A stretch of DNA of 64,000 bases from Alligator mississippiensis. Its lineage: Eukaryota; Chordata; Crocodylia; Alligatoridae. The stretch lies in assembly GCF_030867095.1 (NCBI RefSeq), contig NC_081828.1, positions 47,841,434 through 47,905,433 of the forward strand, written 5' to 3'. Of the stretch, positions 1-39,702 are shown piece by piece (the stretch's first letter is position 1; every line of letters begins with the position of its first letter). The notes below the pieces were generated by a model. That model had not been told where the DNA came from, did no database searches, and saw only the letters and a program-made list of their open reading frames with translations. The translations under genes and the position numbers were made by a program.

Positions 1-2531
1 AATAATGGCTGTATAAGTCTCTGCCCCATTTGCAAGAAACAGGGGTAAACAGATAAAATCCTCTGGAACATTCTCCAAAAGTTCATCCCCAAACACACAG
101 CAGAACCAGCCTGACCACACCACCTTTTCTTCCTCCTTTCCAGATGTCGTCTGGGTTTTTGATGCAATCTAGACAGGACAAATTAAAGACCAGGTCATGA
201 CACATTAACACTGGTGTAATTAACATGGGTTTATACAACTAGCTGTCGGACTCTATCTGCTAAGGCCCCTTTCCGAACCTAACATCTGAATCTACAGATT
301 AACTGCAACAGATTCTAGTACATTACACAGGTGCAGAGACTTTTGTCATGTCTGCCTATTATTTTAAACACGTGCATCAAACTCTAAACTAGTATTTGAG
401 AAGACTTTGGCAACAGTGGAACAGGTTTTAAGATATGTTAAAGGACAAGAAACACCACACTAACAAAAAAACCAAACAAACACACAAGTTCAAAAGGACT
501 ACTGCCTGTACACGCTACTGACCCAACTTTCACAAAAGAAAGGAACCCTTTATGGGTTCAAGTGTCCATTTTAAAGAGTTTGCTCCAAGACCAGTTCTAT
601 GCTGTAAGTACACATAATGAAACAAGGTGTGTTACCTGGAAAGCATGGAAAGAGTTCTTGCTATTATAGATCTAAAGAGTTAACTGGAAGAAGCAAATAT
701 CTGTGGAAATATTGTCATTTACTTCTATGGGAACAGAAGCAACCTTCAAGTCTACATTAATGGTGCTTGAACATAGAATTTGTATTGAGAATTAGTTTTC
801 CTATAGTGATTTCTATATGGAAATGTGTATTTCAGTAGCATCTTTCATAGAAGAACAAAGCACTTTAGAAACACACAGGCTTTAAGTGTGGCAGTAGGTC
901 CATTTTCCCAAGAAAAAGGTAAGTGATCTGTGCAAAACTACTGATGGCAGATGCCAACTGATGGCAGATGCAATAACAGAACCCAAAGTATGGAGTCCTG
1001 GATCTGCACAGCACCTAATAAAGGTCTCTGCCCATAGATTCATAGATGTTAGGGTTGGAAGGGACCTCAATAGATCATCAAGTCCAACCCCCTGCATAGG
1101 CAGGAAAGAGTGCTGGGTCTAGATGACCCCAGCTAGATGGTTATCTAACCTCCTCTTGAAGACCCCCAGGGTAGGGGAGAGCACCACCTCCCTTGGGAGC
1201 CCGTTCCAGACCTTGGCCACTTGAACTGTGAAGAAGTTCTTCCTAATGTCCAATCTAAATCTGCTCTCTGCTAGCTTGTGGCCATTATTTCTTGTAACTC
1301 CCGGGGGCGCCTTGGTGAATAAATACTCACCAATTCCCTTCTGTGCCCCCATGATGAACTTATAGGCAGCCACAAGGTCGCCTCTCAACCTTCTCTTGCA
1401 GAGGCTGAAACGGTCCAGTTTCTCTAGTCTCTCCTCGTAGGGCTTGGTCTGCAGGCCCTTAACCATACGAGTGGCCCTTCTCTGGGCCCTCTCCAGGTTA
1501 TCTGCATCCCTCTTGAATTGCGGTGCCCAGAATTGCACGCAGTACTCCAACTGCGGTCTGACCAGCGCCCGATAGAGGGGAAGTATCACCTCCTTGGACC
1601 TATTCGTCATGCATCTGCTGATGCACAATAAAGTGCCATTGGCTTTTCTGATGGCTTCGTCACACTGCTGACTCATGTTCATCTTGGAGTCCACTAGGAC
1701 TCCAAGATCCCTTTCCACTTCCGTGCCACCCAGCAGGTCATTCCCTAGGCTGTAGGTGTGCTGGACATTTTTCCTCCCTAGGTGCAGCACTTTGCATTTC
1801 TCCTTGTTGAACTGCATTCTGTTGTTTTCTGCCCACTTGTCCAACCTGTCCAGGTCTGCTTGCAGCTGTTCCCTGCCCTCCGGCGTGTCCACTTCTCCCC
1901 ATAGCTTTGTGTCATCTGCAAACTTGGACAGGGTACATTTGACTCCCTCGTCCAAGTCACTGATGAAGATATCAAAGAGTATCTGTCCAAAGACCGAGCC
2001 CTGCGGGACCCCACTGCCCACACCGTTCCAGGTCGAAGCCGACCCATCCACCACAACTCTCTGGGTGTGACCCTCCAGCCAATTTGCCACCCACTGGACT
2101 GTGTAGTCAATCATGTTTATGGTTGAATAAATGTCCATTGTCTATGAAAATCCCCAAGGATTAAAAAGTATTTGAATCCAAGGTTACATAAAAATGTGTA
2201 TGGTAACAGATGTGTATATTTTAAGACAATTCAAAAGAAGATGCATCATCGCCAACAATAGCGATAGCTTGGTCCTTACCTGAACAAGAATTGCAGCCTG
2301 GTCCCGATCAGTACCTTTTAGGCCTAGAAGAGTTGAGAAAATCACTTTGATACTAAGATCAATCCCCACTACCATAGCAAGTCCTTTCTGCTTTTCAGCA
2401 GCAACAAAGGCACTCAGATGTCTAGAATACTCCTTCATATTTGCATAGGAAAATTTGTAGAGAGGTGTCACGCTGTACAAGGCCCACTGCTTGCGCAGAA
2501 GGAAGGCCATCTTCTGAGGATCGGCATTTTC
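1..2531 (-). CDS. CENPL: CENPL, centromere protein L (two internal coding exons; gene continues past base 1)
   Basis: CENP-L is a subunit of the constitutive centromere-associated network. With CENP-N it binds CENP-A nucleosomes at the inner kinetochore in the nucleus. Two exons are visible, read right to left: 2531-2280 (84 codons, containing DPQKMAFLLRKQW and LYKFSYANMKEYSR, ending ILVQ) and 168-1 (56 codons, containing VVWSGWFCCVFGD and CLPLFLANGAE), which runs off the window. Both have AG/GT borders (AG at 2533-2532, GT at 2279-2278, AG at 170-169) and phase 0 junctions. The residues align closely with the human protein as I remember it (DPQKVAFLLHKQW; VLWTGWFCCVFGD). A CR1 element lies in the intron between them. 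The exon with the start codon should lie between about 2.6 and 5.3 kb, but I could not find it. The gene runs head to head with DARS2, as in mammals. Confidence 0.95.
1034..2140 (-). mobile_element. CR1 LINE, 5'-truncated, reverse-transcriptase part of ORF2
   Basis: The minus strand carries one uninterrupted 339-codon frame (2138-1119) covering the back half of CR1 ORF2. It includes SGVPQGSV, the catalytic FADDTKLWG, ERDLGVLVDSKMNMS, RPQLEYCVQFWAPQ and the C-terminal RLDIRKNFFTVQ. About 85 bases of 3' UTR follow, ending in the CR1 3' terminus (on the plus strand: TTCATAGATGTTAGGGTTGG near 1037). The endonuclease and first RT blocks are absent, which is normal for 5' truncation by incomplete reverse transcription. 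It sits in a CENPL intron, in the same orientation as the gene. The lack of stops suggests a fairly recent insertion. Confidence 0.95.
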
Positions 2532-3358
2532 CTGGAAACAAAACAGCATTCAGTTTTCTCAGTCTGCAGGAAAGTAGGGTGCAGCTTCTATTGTCAAAAC
2601 CTTTGCATGCAGTTAAGCCAACATTGGCCGGCTCCTTAATAGCACCAAAACTAAGAAATTAGGTCAGCATCTCCCTTTGTAATCTATTAACAAGAGACAC
2701 AAACAAAGTCTCTCACTGATGTGGCATTCAAAGGAAACTATGAAAACCATGGAGTGGTTGTCAATGCTCACAGTGCTGTAAAAAGTAGACATGAGGAAGA
2801 ATAGTGTATTGGGGGCTTCCCACTAACTTGCAGCAGTTGCAAAGGGGAACAGCTTCCTCTGGGCAGCCAAATGGGCTTGAGGAGAGAGCTTTAACTTTAG
2901 TCACATGCCAGAAGTACTAACCAAAAGGCCAAGACAAAAATTAGGAACCTCAGAAACAGCAACTTAGTTCAGAAACAGCAAAGATAAGCACCTTGCCCTT
3001 TCCCAGTAGCTTAAGCAAGGGAGAAAGAAGTGACTTGTCACCTGGATGCCAACTCTGGATAGTGTCTCATCTCAGCCTTTGGCTACCCTAGCTAGTACAG
3101 TTAACACAGAGAAGTCTTCAGTATGTATGCACATGTTTATGGAGGTGTTATGGGGTGGATAAATGGCAAGTGCAAGAGGTTGAGATACTGAAGAGAAATT
3201 AGAAGTACTGCAGAAAGGATTTAGAGAAAAGATTGGAGATGGAAGACAAACTGAGGTTGAAGGAGATACCATGCACACTGTTCAGAAATAAGAAAGGAGT
3301 TAATGTTGTGCAGACGAATACATACCACAACCTAGTAAATAAGGGAAAGAAAGTAGTG

Positions 3359-3800
3359 CAGGGCTCAGCAATCTGCAACCCTGGGCCAGATCCAGCCTGC
3401 AAAGAGATTCAATCCAACTAGAAAACATCTGGGGGTGTGCCAGATGATACAAAACTGTGCAAAGCTGCCCATCCCCCATGCAGCACTCTCCATGCTGTTC
3501 TCCCCCACCTGTGCTTACCCTCATTGAAGAGGGGCCAGGCATGTCCTGAGATGAGGGGGAGGAGGGGGAGAACACTGAAGATTTGCAGCCAAGCAGAGGT
3601 CAGCAACCCTTTCCAATGTGTACTTGAGAGCCGTGCCACTTTCTGGCTGGTCAAGATACACATCAATTATAACTGTAAATACTACAGGAGCAATTCTGAG
3701 ATCTTTTCACAGGGGCTGCATGGTATCACTCAATACTAGTGCAGTCATGGGTGCAAACGTGATTCACAAGATAAACCCAGAGACTGCAAATAGGCATCCA
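3359..3800. mobile_element. hAT-like DNA transposon remnants, probably nested
   Basis: Two hAT-type terminal motifs occur here: CAGGGCTCAGCAA near 3359 and CAGAGGTCAGCAACCC near 3595. The first is followed by wording (gggccagatccagcctgc) that recurs near 24380 and 51550 in this window. I could not pair the ends or find target duplications, so the limits are rough. No transposase is visible. Confidence 0.4.
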
Positions 3801-4164
3801 CAGTGATAGAGGCGTTGCTAACCAGCTGGGGGCTTTCCAAGGTCCTCGCCACAAAACAACTGCTCTGTTCTTTTTCTGTATTTTTTGCTCGCTGCTTGAG
3901 ACGCTGGTGCTCTTGGGAGCACTAGGGCTAGTGACAGGGCTGCTCTGAGACGGATTGTCTACTGCCCTGGACTAGCGACAAGGTCCATCTGGGGTGCAAG
4001 ACTGGGCTACTGCCCGGTTCAACAAGTACCACCACCGCCTCACAGCTCAGCCACAGCCATAGCTGCACCCAAGGGCAGCATCAGGCCCTGTTGAACCGCG
4101 GCCATTGCTAGAGCCCAAACCCCACAGCTGCGCCCGTGCCCGAGGCGGGACCAACATCAGCGCT

Positions 4165-4579
4165 CAGTGTTGCCAGGTCTTAAATATGAAATTATCGTAT
4201 TGGAAGCTCAAAATGATCGTATTTGCTGAAAAACTACTGTACACAAAAACAATGCAAACACGCATGAAAATAGGTATGCGGATAAGCCTTATTTACTTTA
4301 TACTGCTCACTATAACTCGCCAGTGAGCAAACAAGAACTCGGTCAAAGCTGAAGCACTGCGTTATTTGGAGGTGAGCAGTCTATTGTAACGAGTGATAGC
4401 AAACCTGAAAGTCTGGTAAGCCTCTCTGAGAGCGACTTCGGTTTTGCATCTGCTGCATCAATGCGCTGCCTCCAAAATGACCGAACACTTTGAACCCTTT
4501 TACTACTATTGACCGTCCATCCTACAAGGGTGGAAATGATGGTACAGATACGATAATTATCGTGCACCCGGCAACGCTG
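4165..4579. mobile_element. Non-autonomous DNA transposon (MITE) with inverted ends, hAT-like
   Basis: The left end CAGTGTTGCCAGGT and the inverted right end CAGCGTTGCCGGGT match at 12 of 14 positions. A second inverted match follows on both sides (AAATTATCGTAT / TAATTATCGTAT). The element is 415 bp with no transposase. The flanking 8-mers (TCAGCGCT at 4157-4164, CTGGCGCC at 4580-4587) match at only 4 of 8 positions, all mismatches being transitions, so the target duplication is uncertain. It abuts the CpG island of the CENPL/DARS2 promoter. Confidence 0.6.
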
Positions 4580-5480
4580 CTGGCGCCTGAGGCGAGGCGA
4601 GGCGAGGCGAGGCGAGGCAACCCCCCCCCCCCGGAGTCCCGAGGCGGCCGGAGCCGGGCTGGGCCCCACCTGCGGCGCCGGGCTGGGCGGGGCGGCTCTG
4701 CGCCGAGGGGTGTGCCCGAAGAGCAGGCGGCTGCGGCCCGCGGCCGGGCCCCGCGAAAGGGTGGTGGTGCTGGCGAGGTGGGTGCCGGCCTCCGCCGCTA
4801 CCGCCTTCCCCGGCTCGGACGCGTCCATATCGCGCGGCCACGGATCCGGGCGCCTGCGGGCCGGGCTGGGCCGGGACAATGACAGACAAGGCGCGCCGCG
4901 CAGCGTTTGAATCGCTCTCCCATCAGGCAGCGCGCCGCGCATGCGCGCCGGGGAAACCGTCAGATAATGGCACCGCCCCGCCGCCATGCTGGTTGTGGGC
5001 ATATTGCCCTTTTCCCCTAGAGTCACAGGCTTCCGCTTCTCTGTGACGTGATGGTCACGGCTAACGGGGGCCGTCGAGGGACAAAAAAAAAAACCCCCCA
5101 GAAAGCGGCAGCAATTGGCGCAGCGCAGCGAGCGCAGGGTTCGTGCGGCGCGGTACGGTAGCTTGGGGTTGTTCCGCGCCGGCAGAGGGAGGGGCAGTTT
5201 GCGACGCATCCCCTCACCCCACAGGGCCGGGGCGGGTGCGTCTTAATAACTACATTATTAGTATTAGTGTTATCTGAAAGCACTGCAGTAAGGCAGCGGC
5301 TGGAAGCACGTGCTCAGAACATTACTCACCCCGTGGGATCCTATTTGAACTCTCCAAGTTGACTTCGCGGGCTGCTGTGCAAGCGGGGCTCCGTGCCAGC
5401 ACAGCACAGCACACCCCGCAGAAGGGTCTCTAGCGCCTCCCGGCTGAGAACCGCCCAGCGAAGGGCTTGTCCGGCTGGGA
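4560..5480. promoter_or_regulatory. CpG island, probable bidirectional CENPL/DARS2 promoter
   Basis: A dense GC- and CpG-rich block lies between minus-strand CENPL and plus-strand DARS2. It starts with GAGGC repeats and a C-run (4589-4632). It contains a CRE-like TGACGTGATGGTCACG near 5043 and an E-box CACGTG near 5307. A minus-strand donor (GGTGAGTAAT) at 5330-5321 could end a non-coding CENPL exon, and a plus-strand GGTAGGC near 5561 could end a DARS2 leader exon. Long open frames on both strands here reflect the base composition, not genes. Exact start sites cannot be read from sequence. Confidence 0.6.
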
Positions 5481-5852
5481 CCCAGACGACCAAGGCCGCA
5501 ATTTGTCACCAGCACCGGGGTGCCAGGAGAGCCTCTCCGGGGTCAAGCCGTGTCAGCACTGGTAGGCGGGCCAAGGTGATTGAAGGTGATCCACCCAGAG
5601 GTTTCAGATGGGAGTCCAGAGTCGCGGGCTGCTGAGTGCTCAGCAACAGGAACTGCTCTGTTAAATTTTCTGTGCTCCAAAAAAAAGAGTGAAAACCAAA
5701 AGCTGGCATTTCCTAAGGGGGCCTCAAAGCTATCCAGGGGTGCCTTGAGTCTAGAAAACATTGATAACTACTGAAGAAAGGGCCTGTCAGCACTTAACAG
5801 CATTGCCAGTTTAACCAGTCAGGACAATTAAAGTGGCAAACTCATCCTCCGT

Positions 5853-6275
5853 AGAATCATAGAAAATGAGGGCTGGCAGGGACCCCAAGAGGTCGTCTAG
5901 TCCAACCCCCTGCTCAGAGCAGGACCATCCCCAGCTAGATCATCCCAGCCAGGGCTTTGTTGAGCTGGGTCTTAAAAACCTTCAAGAATGGAGATCCTAC
6001 CACCTCCCTAAGTAACCTTTCCAGTGCTTTACCACTCTCCTAGTGAGCAAGTGTTTTCCTAATATCAAACCTAAACCTCCCTTGCTGCAACTTTCATAGA
6101 TTTCATAGACTTGAGCCCATTGCACCTTGTTCTGTCATCTGTCACCACTGAGAACAGTCCAGCTCCATCCTCACTGGACCCACCCTTCAGGGAGTTAAAG
6201 GCTGCTATCAGATCCTCTCAGTCTTTTCTTCTCCAAACTAAATAAATCCAGTTCTCTCAGCCTCTCCTCAAGTGC
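5853..6275 (-). mobile_element. CR1 LINE 3' fragment
   Basis: Plus-strand wording (agaatcatagaaaatgaggg, tggcagggacc, gtctagtccaaccccctgct) is the reverse complement of a CR1 3' end. It is followed by decayed ORF2 tail sequence. The fragment has no open frame and is clearly older than the CR1 copies at 1034 and 19500. Confidence 0.85.
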
Positions 6276-7124
6276 ACTTGTAGTTGTAAGGGTGTACTAG
6301 GTTGGCATAAAGCCTGTTATGCTGGTATATCTAAAACGGTTTTTACTACCGTCACTATATTGGTTAAAAAATGCATTGCTTACTGCTGCAGTTATGCCAG
6401 TGAAGGTTTTAGAGTGCAAACCGGACTTAAAACAGTTTAAAATCACACCTTCAGTTATTTCTGTGCAAGTCTGTACATCGATACTCTTGTGTCAGATAAA
6501 TAGCATTCTATTTAAGTTGAAACAAATGGACTTAAATGACATCAAAATGGAACACTTAATTTGAAATTATAGTCAAGAAGCAAATTAAACTGGATTTAAC
6601 TAAATAAGTTTAGAAGTGCACAGGGGAATTGTGTGTATAGGCAAGATCTAATTATTTTAGCCCCTGGCCTAAGCTGCTGTAGAGCATATGTAGACACATT
6701 TTTTTATAGTGCCTTAATTATATCCCAAGTAGGGCTTCTGTATGCTCTGATAATAGTCATGATTAATCATAATGGCTTAAAAGCTGTATAGTCTCTCCAA
6801 GAAGCAATTAGAAGCAAGAAGGTGGAGCTAGCACTACGTAAGCTATGCTGGTTTTCCACAGACCCCCAACAAGTGTTCCACAGACATGTTTGAAAACCTC
6901 TGCTCTGACAGGAGACGTTAGAACAACATTTTATGCATGAGAGGATCTAACATATATGATAAAGTGGGGAAAAAAAGGTGGAGTTGGTTTGCATCATTAT
7001 TGTTTATACAATAGTAATGCTTAGAAGCCCCACCCAGGATCCTGTCTTCAGGTTACTAATTTATGTACAAATGATGAGGTACAGTCTTTTCCTGGGAGAT
7101 TTTGCAAGCTAAATAGCTAAATGT

Positions 7125-7265
7125 TGGGAGGAAAAATGGAGATACATAGAGATTAAGTGACTTGCTCAAGGTCACAGAACAAAACGACAATAGAGCAGAA
7201 AATATAGTCAGGGCCCCTGAGTCCCAGAGCAGTATCCTTCCCACAAGACTATGAGGCTCATTTCA
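7125..7265 (+). repeat. MIR-like SINE fragment
   Basis: The core wording agattaagtgacttgctcaa, ggtcacagaac and the tail with cttcccacaagacta resemble the middle to 3' part of MIR in plus orientation. It is strongly decayed. Confidence 0.5.
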
Positions 7266-7412
7266 GTAGGTGGGGCAGCCTGCCAATCAAAAGAAAATTT
7301 GGCATATATACTGACTAAAGAATAAAGGCTGAGAGAGGAGAATAAAATCACTTTCATGTTTCTTTCTTAATGCTGCCATTCTATTTCCAGTTCAGTTCTT
7401 TCAGTATATAAG

Positions 7413-36018
<28,606 letters not shown>

Positions 36019-36845
36019 TTCAGTGCCAGTGATTTGAGGCTTTTTGAACTACTGGGATTGTTTCCACTCTGTCTTCCAACTGCCAAAACTTAGTGCAGAA
36101 AACATCGGCTGGTCTGAGGTATATACCAGTTGTTTTTGCATTGATGTTCCAAAAGTGAAAGAAATGATATGAGGGCACTACTTGTAATAGTGACTGCTCT
36201 TTTGGGGAGAGCAGTGGAGAGAGTAAAAATGGATAAAAGACCAAACAGTATATTTTCTCTCTGACAGCACAGAGGGGAAGGTTGGGAGCCCTTGCCTACA
36301 GTGTAGTGTTGGGCTTAGCCTCAGAGGGGGGCGTTTCTCTGAAATGTCCCTCATGGGAGTACCCACCCAGAAAAGATCACGTGTCTGGCTCCTTTTAAAG
36401 TGACCTGAATTGCTAAGAATCAGTCTCATCAAATCATGGCCAACTGTGCACTACCAGCCTTCCTGTTTCAGAAGGGAACAGAACTGTCCTGGGCTGAGAG
36501 CCACATATTGTTTACAGAGGGTCTTCAGCAGAGCCTCAAACTAGCCTTTTCCCTTATCTGCAGACCAAGGATCAAACCAATCAACCACACAAAGTACTGC
36601 CAGGCATTCAACAGTGCCTACTGGTTTATCAAGGAGCAGTATAAGTATGCAAACAGCTTGTCAATTATTCTTTTATCTTAAAGTTAATGTAAATGGATAT
36701 GACTATGTGCAGCCCTTGTGTCTCAGAGGATTAATCACCCTTGTAATGGAAAGTGAGCCTGTCTTGGGGCCTATGATCCTGGTGTTTGAGAGATTCCTAC
36801 TTTTGACTTCATTTGTAAATAAAGACTGTCCAACAAGCAGGATTT
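36019..36845 (+). other. DARS2: DARS2 3' UTR with polyadenylation signal
   Basis: It follows the TGA at 36016-36018. A canonical AATAAA lies at 36819-36824 in a T-rich context and is the likely poly(A) signal. No other open frame of note. Confidence 0.6.
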
Positions 36846-37119
36846 TCTCTTTAAACCTCAAGAAGGAAGGGAGATATGGGATAGTGTTTCTCAATGTGGA
36901 GGAGCCCCAGACAAGTTCAGGCAGCTGTTAAGTTGGCTTGCAAAACAGTAACAAAGATGAAAGCTTCTCAGACTCAGATTTATTCCATCTTCAGTTCTGA
37001 ATGCAGCTCTGGGAAAAGTAACAGTAACAGGATGTAGCAGCCATACATTCTCACTCTGTACCAACCAGCACAGCCACTTTGTAGCCAACAAGTGCAATTC
37101 ATGTGTATGTGTTAGAAGT

Positions 37120-37268
37120 GGCAGGGGTTTAGGTTGTAGCCGTGTTGGTCTAAGGATATAGGCAGACAAGGTTCCTTGGGTGAATTTGATATCTTTTATT
37201 AGACCAACCCAAATGGTTGGAGAAGTTATTAAGCAAGCTTTCGGGTTCAAAAACCCTTCGTCAGGCTA
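37120..37268 (+). repeat. Unclassified short interspersed repeat
   Basis: It begins ggtttaggttgtagccgtgt and contains ttggtctaaggatatagg, atcttttattagaccaac and caagctttcgggttc. This is a repeat family I recognise from reptile sequence but cannot name. The words gttggtcta and tagaccaac are inverted copies of each other. Confidence 0.55.
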
Positions 37269-38619
37269 AGGAAGCTGCAGCAGTTGGTGTGTGCTCTTCC
37301 GTGTCAGAAGTGCAAACTTGGGCAGCAGACTGCCCATCTGCTATATATAGCCTTTCTGCTTAGATCCCACACACTCAGCTGTCAGAGTAGGCTCAGCTGC
37401 AAGGACCCACCAGAGGGTGTTCTCTGCTCCATAGGCTGGAATGAGCTGAGAACACAGGGAAAGGAGATGCACCTGTGATATCTTTCTCTTAGGCTCCATC
37501 TACATGTGCAGGCAAAGGCATGATGAGATGTAATGCACGATCCATTCAACTATGCTTCCTGCCATGCCACATGTGCATGTCAGGACACATGATTGTCAGA
37601 TCATGCACTAGATCCCATTGCATCTTATTGCTGGTGCAGGGGGAGTCCAATTGCAGGGCCCCCCCCCCCCCCAGCAAGAAGCAGGCTCCTATGGCTGGGA
37701 ACCCTTTTGCTGATGGGGCTGCTAGCCATGGAGGTTCTCTGGGGCACTGAGCCCACTAACAGATATGGGGGGAAAAATGAAACAAAGCAGCACTTTACTG
37801 GAAGATGCATCACTGATTCTGAAGCTGATTCAATCAGCTATTACATAAAAGCATCAAAAAGCCCCACTGAAGTGTCTGATCTATACAGACGTGTAGTTTC
37901 CTTTAACAAGACTGTCTGTATGAGCAAGAGTTGTGTGGTATTGTGGATATTTACCCTGTAGAGAGGATTCAGAGGAGAAAGGAGTAGATTATTTTCAATT
38001 CCCTTGGGGTGGGTAGTGTAAGAGACCTGATCTAAACCCCAAAGTCAGTATGAGGCTTGGATTGAGTCAGGCCCAGTTAAGATCACTATTAATGTCACTA
38101 CATGACACTCTAAGGTGATGAAAGCTTTTTAACAGATGAGTTTTGACATTGCTTAGAAAAATTAATGCATTTAAGCATAATGCTTGTTGAGACCACAGAA
38201 TTGAACATCAACTTTTCAGCAGCTCACAGCAGCCTGAAGTCAGTTATGGAAAACAATATCCTGTGTTGATTTTATTACTTAAGATAGTATAAAAAAAAAA
38301 GTCAGAAGTTCAGAAGATAGGTTCCAGGAGGATTCTTTGGCAAATCTTTGCCACAAACTGATAGGGTACTGAAACAAGAAAATCTTTAATAACCTGATTA
38401 TTTTAAATGATAAATGAGCCTCACATGATTAAGCTTGTTAGAAATGACAGAAGTTGGAGTTTGGAGATCCCTTGGGGACCTCAATGAAGCAATATTTTAA
38501 AACCCTTCAGAACACAACTGGACCAGCAATGCATGTATGCATGTACAGGTCAATCACATCTTATGCAGGGGTTACATTCTAAAGTCAGCATGTAAGGTAA
38601 AAAAAAATTGCATATAGTG

Positions 38620-38850
38620 AAATCATGTTACCATGCCAGCCATGACTGCCTCTGCCTCCAAGATCTCCCACTGCTGCAGCGGAGCTGTGCGGCTGGTGGC
38701 AGCAGCACAGCATGGGGTGGTAGTGGGGATGGCTGCATGGCACCTGGCCACCACCATGCTGCTGCTGCCGCCGCCACCACCGCCACCACCTGGCCACACA
38801 GCTCCAGGCATACATGCCAACTCAAGCCCTGCCACCCCTCCCACCCCATG
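38620..38850. repeat. CAC/CAG-rich low-complexity block
   Basis: A run of CTG, CCG and CCA triplets (centre near 38760-38795) sits inside a GC-rich insert. All strands show open frames made of Ala, Gly, Pro or His runs, typical of simple repeats rather than protein. Confidence 0.6.
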
Positions 38851-39522
38851 TATATTTGACTTCCTAAGTTAAATACACATATGATGATGGACATCGTGCA
38901 GTTTTTTGAAACCTCAGTGTCTCAGTGATTCCATCATTCTGTGCATCTAAAAAACAAGTCATAACATGCTATTAGTTTATTAGCATCTTATCCTCTTCAG
39001 AAAAGTGTTTAGTCCTTGTGTGCCAGCTTAAATCAGAAACTAAGAAAATGTGCAGTTTTGAAGGCATTTGTAATGAATACCTTTAACTTTAAATGGTCAT
39101 AAATACTAAAATCAAGCCCCCTCCTGCTGGCTGTCCCATTGCTGGCAAGTCCTCTGCATGCATGTCATGTGAAAAATAAACCACTGCTGGAAGACAAACT
39201 TTGGGGAACAACCATCTGTCATTATTCAAGCCCTGCCTGCCCTCTCCACTGTGAAGTTTGCTCTTTGTCAGAAATAGAAAGATCAGCTGGAGATGTACGT
39301 ACTGGATGGGGATTTGTTTTGAGATGCTCTGCTTTAAAAGTAATAGCAGTTCACAGTTCCTTTGCGTTTTTCCTAGAGCTTCCCACTCTCATTTGAGCAG
39401 ATTATATTTCTTTGTAGACCTTGTCTAGGGAAGACAATTGTATTGGTGCATAGTACAGTGGTGGACAGCTTATAAGCTGTTTGGAAAAGAACATTAATTG
39501 ATCCATTTAAGATACCACAGTG

Positions 39523-39702
39523 CAGTATCCCAACCTTTCCCAGCCCAAGGCACACTTAAACTACAGTAGCACACTTGTCAAGGCATTCCCCACCCCCATA
39601 CTTATAAGCTCATTGTAGCTTCATTGCTGCAGTAGAATTTCACAGCACACCTGCTCATTTCTGATGGCACCATTATTCTGCAGCACTGGTTGAGAAACAC
39701 TG
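39523..39702. mobile_element. Short hAT-type MITE
   Basis: The left end CAGTATCCCAACCTTT and inverted right end CAGTGTTTCTCAACC are diverged copies of one hAT terminus. The flanking 8-mers CCACAGTG and CTGTAGTG agree at 6 of 8 positions. 180 bp, no coding content. Confidence 0.65.

Noticed and set aside
1756-2110. Plus-strand 104-codon frame and second minus-strand 110-codon frame
   Set aside because: Shadow frames of the CR1 reverse-transcriptase coding sequence.
4343-5209. 288-codon minus-strand open frame in the CENPL/DARS2 CpG island
   Set aside because: It spans the end of a transposon and a CpG island; residues are Arg/Pro/Ala/Ser-rich without any domain, and stops are simply rare in this composition.
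38585-38894. Several open frames of 73-88 codons
   Set aside because: Produced by the CAC/CAG triplet-rich block; single-residue runs only.
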